Source: Pseudomonadota bacterium
Lineage (GTDB): Bacteria; Pseudomonadota; Alphaproteobacteria; Sneathiellales; Sneathiellaceae
Length of the DNA: 64,000 bases
NCBI GenBank assembly: GCA_024743055.1
Contig: JANSXH010000001.1
Location: 124,001-188,000 of the forward strand
Reading direction: 5' to 3'
Position 1 is the first letter of the stretch; every line of letters starts with the position of its first letter. Shown piece by piece: positions 53,697-61,899 of this stretch. Below the pieces are notes generated by a model. The model was not told the origin of the DNA. It searched no databases and worked only from the letters and a program-made list of their open reading frames with translations. Both the position numbers and the translations under genes were made by a program.

Positions 53697-54907
53697 ATTC
53701 GAACCGGCAGAGAGTTCCAACCCCGGAACCGGGCCAGTCCCATTCTCTGGCCTTTTTCAGTCTGTTGTAAATTCGGGAATCTATCCAGCAGACGGCCAAT
53801 CGCTATCCGACCTTCCATACGTGCTAGAGACGCACCGAGGCAGACATGATGGCCGATGGCGAAGGCCAGATGCGGATTGGGCTTGCGACCGATGTCGACC
53901 TGTTCAGGGTTATCGAACTTTTCCGGGTCTCTGTTAGCACCAGCGATTGAGGTATGTATATAGGTCCCAGCCGGGATATTGATACCGTTCAGATCCAAAT
54001 CTTCCGTCGCCAGACGATTACCAATCTGCAATGGGCTTTGATAGCGCAAGAACTCCTCGATAGCAGTACCCATCAGGCTCGGATCCTCTTTCAATCGCCT
54101 CATCTGATCGGGCGCGTCAAACAGAATACCGACGCTATTGCTGACCAGGCTGGTCGTCGTTTCATGGCCAGCATTGAGCAGGAAGATACAATTCTGAACC
54201 AGCTCCTCATCGGTCAGTGTACGTCCGTCAACTTCCCCGAAAATAAGGGAGGAGAGAACTTCACCCTGCTCTTCCCCTTCCGGCCCCTTTTTACGTTTGT
54301 CGGCAATAATGGTCTTCAGAATGGCGCTGAAATCCTCGATCGCCGTGTTGCCGGCTGTCATCCGGTCCTCAGGCACCACCGGATCCAAAGCGCCAAGGAT
54401 ATTCAACGAGAAACCACGGAGCTGTTTCCGATACTCCTCCGGAATGCCGAGCATAAAGGAGATGATGGCCGTCGGCAGCGAGGTGGCGAAGGAGGAAACA
54501 AAATCAAATTCCCTGGCATCTTCCAATTCGTCCAGCAACCCGTCTACAACACCGGTTATCAAACTCTCCATTTCCCGCAATTTGCGTGGGGTAAAGGCGG
54601 CAGAAAGCAGTTTACGCACGACTGTATGATAAGGTGGATCATTAAAAATCAGGCTGGTTGTGTGATGAGTATAGAGCGGACATTTGCCGAATTTCTTGAG
54701 AAACTCTACTTTCTTATCCGAACTCATCGCCGGATGACGGTAGCAACCCCAAACGTCCTCATAACGGGTCAGAAAAAGTGAACCGTCCGAATTGACATGC
54801 ACCGGATCCTGCTCGCGCAGAATGCGAAGGGTATCAAACGGTTCGGTGATGAAATCAGCATCGATATTGTTGATATCGAAATTCAGAGCGAGATCTTTGT
54901 CCGTCAT
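53693..54907 (-). CDS. bacterial cytochrome P450
   Basis: A 404-residue soluble P450 with the I-helix motif AGHETTT (246-252), ExxR (Glu285-Arg288) and the heme loop FAIGHHVCLG with ligand Cys356. It hydroxylates or oxidises an unknown substrate and needs separate redox partners; no ferredoxin gene is adjacent. It forms a two-gene operon with the TauD-type dioxygenase. A possible promoter with a large dyad lies in front. CAGGGAAGAATAA precedes the ATG. Confidence 0.93.
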   Translation of the reverse strand: MTDKDLALNFDINNIDADFITEPFDTLRILREQDPVHVNSDGSLFLTRYEDVWGCYRHPAMSSDKKVEFLKKFGKCPLYTHHTTSLIFNDPPYHTVVRKLLSAAFTPRKLREMESLITGVVDGLLDELEDAREFDFVSSFATSLPTAIISFMLGIPEEYRKQLRGFSLNILGALDPVVPEDRMTAGNTAIEDFSAILKTIIADKRKKGPEGEEQGEVLSSLIFGEVDGRTLTDEELVQNCIFLLNAGHETTTSLVSNSVGILFDAPDQMRRLKEDPSLMGTAIEEFLRYQSPLQIGNRLATEDLDLNGINIPAGTYIHTSIAGANRDPEKFDNPEQVDIGRKPNPHLAFAIGHHVCLGASLARMEGRIAIGRLLDRFPNLQQTEKGQRMGLARFRGWNSLPVRI

Positions 54908-54935
54908 TTATTCTTCCCTGTTATTCCGGAAACGG

Positions 54936-54993
54936 ATCATAAGTTGTCTTTAATATTTCCGCCAGAGGATGCTGGCGAATTTATTGAAGACAA
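54936..54993 (-). promoter_or_regulatory. putative promoter with large symmetric dyad ahead of the P450 operon
   Basis: TTGTCTT (54944-54950), nine bases, CGCCAG (54960-54965), six bases, CTGGCG (54972-54977), nine bases and AAGACAA (54987-54993) form a symmetric 50-bp dyad with equal nine-base arms between the inner and outer pairs. On the minus strand TATGAT (54936-54941) could be the -10 box of the P450 promoter, which puts the dyad over the -35 region and upstream, where a regulator would bind. No T-tract follows, so it is not a terminator. The regulator is unknown. Confidence 0.5.
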
Positions 54994-55205
54994 TTATTGC
55001 CATCAGATAATGGGGCATGTCCTTAGCTATTAGCAATTGCATCTCACTTCCAATGAGACATATTATCGTGCGCGTGATTGAGCGCTATTATGATTGAGTA
55101 ATCGATACAGGAATCCCTGCCTTTCTTATTTGTCGCCGTGATCGAGGCTCCAATTTACCGCCGGACAAAGGGGACAAGGTATCAACTACTTGAGGGAGAG
55201 TGTGA

Positions 55206-57974
55206 ATGTTGGGTGATCTGGACGTTTTGGCTGCCCTTATTACGGTTCCGATTTTCATCCTTGTCAGCGTGGTCTGGTTGCTCGTTCGTGTTAATCGGCA
55301 AGAAAACAAGCTCAAAGACCTAACTGAAAATATAAGGTTGTTGGAAGTTAAAATCAGAAGGGCGGCCTTTACAAATAAAGAACATCCCCCAGCAAGCACA
55401 CAGGATGTGCCAATTCCCGATAAGTCTGAGGAGACCGCCTCTACCACTGCGTCACCTCCGCCGAAACCGGATACAATACCGGCCTCTGCTCCACCAAAAG
55501 CTGAAAAGAAATATTCGGACCTCCCGCCGCAAAAACCACACCCCAAGCCGGACGGGGTTTCGCCCTCTCCCTGGGAATGGGTGCTCAGCGTCAATTGGTT
55601 GGTATGGGTTGGCGGGATTGCCCTCGCCCTTGGTGGAATTTTCATCGTCAAATACTCCATCGACAATAACCTACTCGGACCCTGGAGCAGGATCATCGTT
55701 GGTATCCTTCTTGGGATCGCCATGTTGGCTATCGGTGAATGGTTCAGAAGACAGCCGGAATACAAGGAAAACCTGACAAGCTGGCAGTATCTGCCTCTGG
55801 CTGTCAACGGCGCCGGTTTGATGACGATCTACGGCGCCATCTATTCGGGTTATGCCTTCTACGAACTCTATCCGCCGATTATCGCTGTTATTTTGCTTGC
55901 CATGACGGCGGCAGGCGGTCTGGCCTATTCCTTGCTGCTGGGGCCGATCATGGCCGCAGCCGGCTTGATAGGTGCCTATGCAGTGCCACTTTTGGTAGCG
56001 ACAGAAGAAGCCTCGACCGAACTTCTGTTCCTTTTTCTGTTTGCTGTTCTCCTGGGAAGTTTGTGGATTGTCCGGTATCGCCCATGGGCCTGGCTTGGGC
56101 ATTCGAACATCGTTGCCAGCGCCCTCTGGGTTGGTCTGTGGTTTCTTTCCATCGGCTATAACACAGCGGACGCGCTTGTTGTCGAGATCTATCTCCTCGC
56201 CCTTGTCGGAACGTATCTATTTTTCTTTTCGACAAATGGCGACAGTGAGGAAGAAATCTCTCTGAACTTAAGCTTCTTGAAATCCCTCTGGAAGTTCAAA
56301 AGCCCTGTATTCCAGATTTATCTGGCCGTTACCTATTCGACCATTGCTGGATTGATCATTGCCTTGGGGTTCGATCATAAAACCTTGGCCATCCTGCTGA
56401 TCCCATTGCTCTCTCTAATGGCCGTCTTCGCCACAACGCGCAACTCCTCCTATGAAGGACTGCCGGTGATTACTCATTTGGGCGCCCTATTATTGTTGCT
56501 GAGCTGGCCTGGATATTTGCTAGCCCCTTCTCCTGAAACCGTCAATCCGCCGGTATTGAGCAATAATTTTGAGATCCTGCGCTATATTGCAGTCGCCGTC
56601 CTGATAGCCCTCTTCTATGTCGGGTTTGGCGCTGTCAAAATAGCAAGAAACAGATCTGCCAGCCTTGGGGCCTGCCATGCCAGTATTGGGCCCGTTATGG
56701 TGTTTTGCATCAGCTACTGGCATTTCAACGGTTTTGGAACGGCGGCAGAATGGGCACTTATTGCAATAGTCCTGTCTGCAGCTTATGCCGCCGCCGCGAC
56801 CTATGTGGTCCGCAGCCTGCACCGTGATCTTTCGGATACGGTTCTGGCCATTTTTGCCCTCGCAACCACCTCTGCCCTGTCCCTCGCCTTCGCTGTTGCC
56901 CTTGAAAATGAATGGCTGAGCGTAGCCTTTGCGCTGCAAGTGGCAGCAACGGCCTGGATCTATGTAAAAATACCGGTACCGGCACTTCGCCTATTTAGCT
57001 CTCTGCTTGCCATCTGGGTTGTTCTGCGCCTCGAACTGGATAGTGAAGTACTTCGAATTTTCTTTGATCCGGGCGCGCCGGCCGGTGGCTTCCTATATGC
57101 CTTTGTCATTGCTATAGCTGCATTCGGCTTTGCCTGGTATCAGTTCCGTAAGAGCAAAACCGACAGGTTGGTGCTGCTATTAGAAAGCGGCTTGCTACTT
57201 TTCTGGACAACCCTCATCGCTCTCAGTATTCGGAAACTGGCGGGCATTGGTGTCTTACCAGCGTCGCCAAACGACGATTACCTGGTCGCTGGGCTGTCCT
57301 TGGCCGAAGTTTCAATCCAGTCTGTTGCCTTGCTTGCAAATGGCCTCGGCCTCTATTGGCTAAACAAACGCAATCCGTCCATCGTGCGGGAATGGGGATG
57401 GCGTATCCTGGCTGTACTGGGACTGGTACAACTTGTGTTCGGCAGCCTCGGCTTCTTCAATCCCTTTTTCTCCCCTGCTGGTGATGTGGGCAACTGGTAT
57501 ATACTTGACTGGTCCTTTATCGCCTACGTCCTGCCAGCTTTGCTCGCCCTAGGATTCAAGGCTCTAGCGAAACCTGATCATGAAGAATATGCAAAATATG
57601 GCGTGATTTCCGCGGGACTTCTGGTCTTCTTTTATATCAATGTCCAAATCCGACATTTCTTTGTCGACGGAGACATCCGCATTGGAGAGGTAAGTAAGCC
57701 TGAATTCTACACCTATTCCTTAGTGTGGTTGATTACAGCCAGTGGGCTAATGTGGGGTGGAATTTGGAAGGAGCGCAAGTATTTACGGCAAGGCGCTTTA
57801 TTATTGCTACTCGTCACCGTCATCAAAGTGTTTCTCTTTGACATGGCTGCCCTCGACGGGCTGCTGCGCGCATTCTCGTTCTTAGGGCTGGGCGCATGTC
57901 TGATCGGTATCGGCTTCCTCTATCAGCGTTTTGGCAAAGATGACATCCGTGAAAGAACACCAACTGCCGACTAG
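55206..57974 (+). CDS. DUF2339 multi-spanning membrane protein
   Basis: A 922-residue protein with a short N-terminal membrane segment (about 8-28), a coiled-coil and proline-rich linker (about 30-125) and then about 24 or more hydrophobic segments to the end, the architecture of DUF2339. The function of the family is unknown; a role in the envelope is usually assumed. The start has GAGGGAGAGTGTGA in front. It lies 106 bases before ftsH in the same direction, but may have its own transcript. Confidence 0.85.
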   Translation: MLGDLDVLAALITVPIFILVSVVWLLVRVNRQENKLKDLTENIRLLEVKIRRAAFTNKEHPPASTQDVPIPDKSEETASTTASPPPKPDTIPASAPPKAEKKYSDLPPQKPHPKPDGVSPSPWEWVLSVNWLVWVGGIALALGGIFIVKYSIDNNLLGPWSRIIVGILLGIAMLAIGEWFRRQPEYKENLTSWQYLPLAVNGAGLMTIYGAIYSGYAFYELYPPIIAVILLAMTAAGGLAYSLLLGPIMAAAGLIGAYAVPLLVATEEASTELLFLFLFAVLLGSLWIVRYRPWAWLGHSNIVASALWVGLWFLSIGYNTADALVVEIYLLALVGTYLFFFSTNGDSEEEISLNLSFLKSLWKFKSPVFQIYLAVTYSTIAGLIIALGFDHKTLAILLIPLLSLMAVFATTRNSSYEGLPVITHLGALLLLLSWPGYLLAPSPETVNPPVLSNNFEILRYIAVAVLIALFYVGFGAVKIARNRSASLGACHASIGPVMVFCISYWHFNGFGTAAEWALIAIVLSAAYAAAATYVVRSLHRDLSDTVLAIFALATTSALSLAFAVALENEWLSVAFALQVAATAWIYVKIPVPALRLFSSLLAIWVVLRLELDSEVLRIFFDPGAPAGGFLYAFVIAIAAFGFAWYQFRKSKTDRLVLLLESGLLLFWTTLIALSIRKLAGIGVLPASPNDDYLVAGLSLAEVSIQSVALLANGLGLYWLNKRNPSIVREWGWRILAVLGLVQLVFGSLGFFNPFFSPAGDVGNWYILDWSFIAYVLPALLALGFKALAKPDHEEYAKYGVISAGLLVFFYINVQIRHFFVDGDIRIGEVSKPEFYTYSLVWLITASGLMWGGIWKERKYLRQGALLLLLVTVIKVFLFDMAALDGLLRAFSFLGLGACLIGIGFLYQRFGKDDIRERTPTAD

Positions 57975-58080
57975 GCATCTTGACCGAAATCAATGCGTGA
58001 AGTCTTAGATTCTGATCGAATAGTTTATAGTGCCAGGGGAAACTAAACACCGGTTGAAGCTCAATTGGTCGGAGGTCTTT

Positions 58081-59928
58081 ATGAAGCAGATACCAAGCTG
58101 GGTCTGGGTTGTCGCCATTGTCGCCATTGCCTCACTCCTGCTGCTGTCCACACGCCTGCCAACTTTAGAGCCGAAAGCTACGGTTTCTTATAGCGAGTTC
58201 AAGCAAATGATCTCGGACGGCCTGATCAAGGAAGTAACCCTGAAGGGGGAAGAGGCCAATGCCGAGCTTAAAGAAGCCAAGGTCTTTGGGGCCGCGGGTC
58301 AGCCGACAACAAAAATCACGGCAAATCTCCCATCCGGTGGTGATCCTGATCTTCTCAAAATGCTGTCCTCAGAGAATGTGACAATCTGGAATGTTCCTGA
58401 TAGCGGCAATAGCTGGATGTTGTCTCTTCTGCCTTGGATCATCTTCATTGGCGTCTATATTTTCATCATGCGCCGCATGCAGGGCAATCTTATGGATCGA
58501 TTTGGCGGCCGGAACTCCAGCGATTTCCTTGTGGGTTCTGCAAAGCAAGAGGAGAAGGCCGGGCGAAAAGTTACTTTCAAAGATGTTGCCGGACAGGAAG
58601 CCGCCAAACAGGAAGTTGCGGAGCTTGTGGATTTTCTCAAACATCCGGAAACATATGAAAATCTGGGAGCGGAAGCACCGCACGGAGTATTACTCGTTGG
58701 TCCGCCTGGCACCGGAAAAACCCTGCTTGCCCGCGCCCTGGCCGGAGAAGCTGGCGTAAATTTCTTCAATATCTCGGCGTCTGAATTTATTGAGATGTTT
58801 GTGGGCGTCGGCGCATCAAGAGTACGCAAGATGTTTGACGAGGCGAAAAAACGCGCCCCCAGCATTATCTTTATCGACGAGCTTGACGCGGTGGGACGAG
58901 TTCGAGGCACAGGCCTTGGCGGTGGGAATGATGAGCGGGAACAGACCCTGAACCAGATCCTGTCGGAAATGGATGGATTTACCGGGCATGAAACGGTCAT
59001 TGTTCTTGCGGCTACCAACAGGCCGGATGTTCTCGATCCGGCATTGCTGCGACCTGGCCGCTTCGACCGACATGTTACTCTGGAACTGCCCGACAAGTCT
59101 GCGAGAAAGGCTATCCTGGAAGTTCATATTCGCAATGTACCACTTTCTGGCGATGTGGATTTGGACACCGTCGCAGCCAGTTGTCCTGGTTTTTCCGGCG
59201 CAGACCTGAAAAACCTAGTCAATGAAGCCGCCATCGCTGCCGCTCGGGATGGCACCAGCGAAGTCTCGATGCATCATTTTGATGAAATGAGAGATAAGAT
59301 CATTATGGGAACGGTGCGCACCCTGGCGATTCAGCCGGACGAACATCACAGGTTGGCGGTTCATGAAGCCGGCCATACAGCCGTTGCATATTTTCTTCCC
59401 CACGCAGATCCACTCTATAAGGTGACAATTATACCAAGGGGTCGGTCTCTTGGCGGCACTCATATGCTGCCAACGGAGGAGCGTAATACTTTCTCAGAAG
59501 AATATCTCCATGATCGCCTTGCCGTCTCTCTTGCTGGACGATGTGCCGAAAAGTATTTCCTCGGAAGCGTCAGCTCGGGCGCGGATGATGACATCAAGAC
59601 GGCAACACAGCTTGCCCGGGCCATGGTCTCGAGATGGGGAATGTCTGAAGAAATTGGCCCCGTGGATCTGCGACAAAGCGAAGAGCATCCGTTCCTCGGC
59701 CGGGAAATGGCACAACCCCGGCATTTCAGCGAAGTCATGTCCAGCAGAGTGGACGATGCCGTCTCTGTTTTGCTCAGAGAGGCTGAAGAACGAGGCCAGA
59801 AAATTATCGAGGATCATAAAAAACAGATCGAACAGCTGATTGTGAAGCTGGAAGCAGAGGAAACCATAAACCGCCCGGATATTGAAACCATCCTCGGCCC
59901 GGTAGCCGCTAATAGAGGTGCTGCCTGA
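58081..59928 (+). CDS. ftsH: FtsH-type ATP-dependent membrane zinc protease
   Basis: The 615-residue protein has two N-terminal membrane segments (about 7-23 and 113-130), an AAA domain with Walker A GPPGTGKT (207-214), pore loop MFVGVGA, Walker B and arginine finger region, and a zinc peptidase with HEAGH (428-432) and the distal Asp in [11 protein letters not shown]. It degrades membrane and cytosolic proteins. The start at 58081 has GGAGGTCTTT in front. It is not in the usual tilS-ftsH context, and [11 protein letters not shown] and [12 protein letters not shown] differ from the common versions, so it may be a second, specialised FtsH. Confidence 0.93.
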   Translation: MKQIPSWVWVVAIVAIASLLLLSTRLPTLEPKATVSYSEFKQMISDGLIKEVTLKGEEANAELKEAKVFGAAGQPTTKITANLPSGGDPDLLKMLSSENVTIWNVPDSGNSWMLSLLPWIIFIGVYIFIMRRMQGNLMDRFGGRNSSDFLVGSAKQEEKAGRKVTFKDVAGQEAAKQEVAELVDFLKHPETYENLGAEAPHGVLLVGPPGTGKTLLARALAGEAGVNFFNISASEFIEMFVGVGASRVRKMFDEAKKRAPSIIFIDELDAVGRVRGTGLGGGNDEREQTLNQILSEMDGFTGHETVIVLAATNRPDVLDPALLRPGRFDRHVTLELPDKSARKAILEVHIRNVPLSGDVDLDTVAASCPGFSGADLKNLVNEAAIAAARDGTSEVSMHHFDEMRDKIIMGTVRTLAIQPDEHHRLAVHEAGHTAVAYFLPHADPLYKVTIIPRGRSLGGTHMLPTEERNTFSEEYLHDRLAVSLAGRCAEKYFLGSVSSGADDDIKTATQLARAMVSRWGMSEEIGPVDLRQSEEHPFLGREMAQPRHFSEVMSSRVDDAVSVLLREAEERGQKIIEDHKKQIEQLIVKLEAEETINRPDIETILGPVAANRGAA

Positions 59929-59955
59929 TGCACGATATCGTGGACTCCTAAAACG

Positions 59956-60765
59956 ATGAGCGAGGTCAACGAAAAGCCGTCTCCGAGCAGTTATGATGCC
60001 TACACTCCACAGCAGATGGCCAACCGGGTGGAAAAAGTCGGGGTTGCCAAGGCGGAATTGGCTTTCCTTCCAACTTTTGTCCTCGCGCTGCTCGCAGGCG
60101 CTTTCATTGCCTTTGGCGCCGCCTTTTACACCTTAGTTACGACAGATAGTGGTCTCGGGTTTGGGCCAACAAGAATGCTGGGAGGTCTGGCCTTTTCCAC
60201 GGGGCTGATCCTCGTGATTGTCGGAGGGGCCGAGCTGTTTACCGGCAATAACCTGATTGTCATGGCCTGGGCGGATCGCAAGGTCAGCCATGCCCAGCTT
60301 TTGCGAAATTGGGGCATCGTGTTTGTCGGTAATTTCGTTGGCTCGCTTGGAACGGCTGTTTTTGTTGGGCTGTCTGGTATTTTTTCTCTTCAGGACGGCG
60401 CCGTGGGACAACAAGCTGTTGCCATAGCAGAAGCGAAAGTCGCCTTGCCTGTGACAGAAGCATTCTTCCGCGGCCTGCTCTGCAATACACTTGTCTGCCT
60501 CGCAGTCTGGCTTTGCTTCTCGGCTCGGACGGTGGTTGGCAAGATCGTGGCGATTGTGTTTCCCATCACGGCCTTTGTTGCCCTTGGCTTTGAGCACTCC
60601 ATCGCCAATATGTATCTGATCCCTGTCGCCTATTTTGCCGGACTGGAGAATATATCTCTAGCTGGTTTCCTCACCAACCTTATCCCGGTAACCCTCGGAA
60701 ACATCGTTGGCGGCAGCGGCTTTGTCGCCCTTACCTACTGGGCAGTTTATCTCAGGAAGCGGTAA
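59956..60765 (+). CDS. formate/nitrite transporter family channel (FocA/NirC type)
   Basis: The 269-residue protein has six hydrophobic segments and the family's functional residues: ELFTGNN, the central histidine in GFEHSIANMY and LGNIVGGS near the end. It should pass small monovalent anions such as formate, nitrite or hydrosulfide through the inner membrane. It starts 27 bases after ftsH and is probably read with it. No formate or nitrite enzyme is adjacent, so its anion is unknown. It is convergent with the ABC permease gene. Confidence 0.9.
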   Translation: MSEVNEKPSPSSYDAYTPQQMANRVEKVGVAKAELAFLPTFVLALLAGAFIAFGAAFYTLVTTDSGLGFGPTRMLGGLAFSTGLILVIVGGAELFTGNNLIVMAWADRKVSHAQLLRNWGIVFVGNFVGSLGTAVFVGLSGIFSLQDGAVGQQAVAIAEAKVALPVTEAFFRGLLCNTLVCLAVWLCFSARTVVGKIVAIVFPITAFVALGFEHSIANMYLIPVAYFAGLENISLAGFLTNLIPVTLGNIVGGSGFVALTYWAVYLRKR

Positions 60766-60767
60766 GC

Positions 60768-61898
60768 TCAGGAAAAACGTACAATGGCTTTGCGAAAGCG
60801 CCAGAGTGCCAGCAGGAAGAAGGCACACCCGATACCAAACATGGCCAACAATTCAGGCCAGACGATCTCCACACCTGCCCCCCGATAGAGCACCGCTTGG
60901 GAGAAGCTTACATAATGGGTAGAGGGAGAAAATTGCATGGTCTGCTGCAACCAGTAGGGCATGCTTTCAAGCGGCGTCGTGCTCCCCGACAGTAGGTTCA
61001 TGATGATATAAATCAAGATTGTCAGCAGTCCGAATTGAGGCATTGAGCCGGCCAGCGTCGCCAGAAAAATTCCCAGGGAGGTGATCGAAAAAAGGTAGAA
61101 AACAGCTCCGCCGATAAATAGCCCCTTGGAGCCAAGTATGGGCACCTGTAGTGCGCCCTCAACAATGACTAACAATGAGATTGCCGCTGCGACGATGATG
61201 ATCAGACCATTGGCCCAAATCTTCGCAATCATGATATCTGCCGATCGGACAGGCATGACGAGAAGATGCTCAATGGTCCCATGTTCCCTCTCCCGTATCA
61301 GCGCCGCGCCGGTGAGGATCATTGCAAGAAGGGTTATATTATTGACGATCTGCATGACTGCCATAAACCAGGAGGAATTGAGGTTCGGATTGAATTTCGC
61401 CCGCACCACCAGATTGAGTGGCAGCGCATCAATTAGTTCCGTCTGATCAAGAAAGCTGCGAACTTCCTGGGTGATAATATTACTGATGTAGGACGCCCCA
61501 TTGCCGGCTATGGACATAGCCGTCGCATCTACATTGACCTGTACCTCCGGCATCTGACCTGTGAGAACATCCGCCTCGAATTTCGGCGGAATATCGACGA
61601 CAAAAATGAATTCACCTGTATCCAACACTGTATCAACCCGATCCGCCGATATAATAACGGCTGGCTTAAAATAGGGTTTGAGAAATGAGTCTGCAATTCG
61701 GCGAGATAACTCCGATCGATCCTCATCGATGACTGCGACAGAAGCGTCGATCACCTCCATCTTCGCATTTTCCGCTACCTGATAGATCATAAAGGTAAAA
61801 GCCCAGATTAACAGAAAGACGAGAACCGGATCAGATTTAACGCTATATAACTCCTTCACGCCCAGCCTGTAGATCCTGTGTATTCTGCCGAGCATCAT
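60768..61898 (-). CDS. ABC-2 type permease (YhhJ-like)
   Basis: The 376-residue permease has one N-terminal membrane helix (about 25-42), a large periplasmic domain and five helices from about 170 to the end, in the ABC-2/YhhJ layout. It abuts the gene for an RbbA-type ATPase/permease (one base between them) and should form one export complex with it. Such complexes, with an HlyD-type adaptor, are thought to export drugs or lipids. The adaptor gene would lie beyond the right edge. Confidence 0.88.
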   Translation of the reverse strand: MMLGRIHRIYRLGVKELYSVKSDPVLVFLLIWAFTFMIYQVAENAKMEVIDASVAVIDEDRSELSRRIADSFLKPYFKPAVIISADRVDTVLDTGEFIFVVDIPPKFEADVLTGQMPEVQVNVDATAMSIAGNGASYISNIITQEVRSFLDQTELIDALPLNLVVRAKFNPNLNSSWFMAVMQIVNNITLLAMILTGAALIREREHGTIEHLLVMPVRSADIMIAKIWANGLIIIVAAAISLLVIVEGALQVPILGSKGLFIGGAVFYLFSITSLGIFLATLAGSMPQFGLLTILIYIIMNLLSGSTTPLESMPYWLQQTMQFSPSTHYVSFSQAVLYRGAGVEIVWPELLAMFGIGCAFFLLALWRFRKAIVRFS

Positions 61899-61899
61899 T

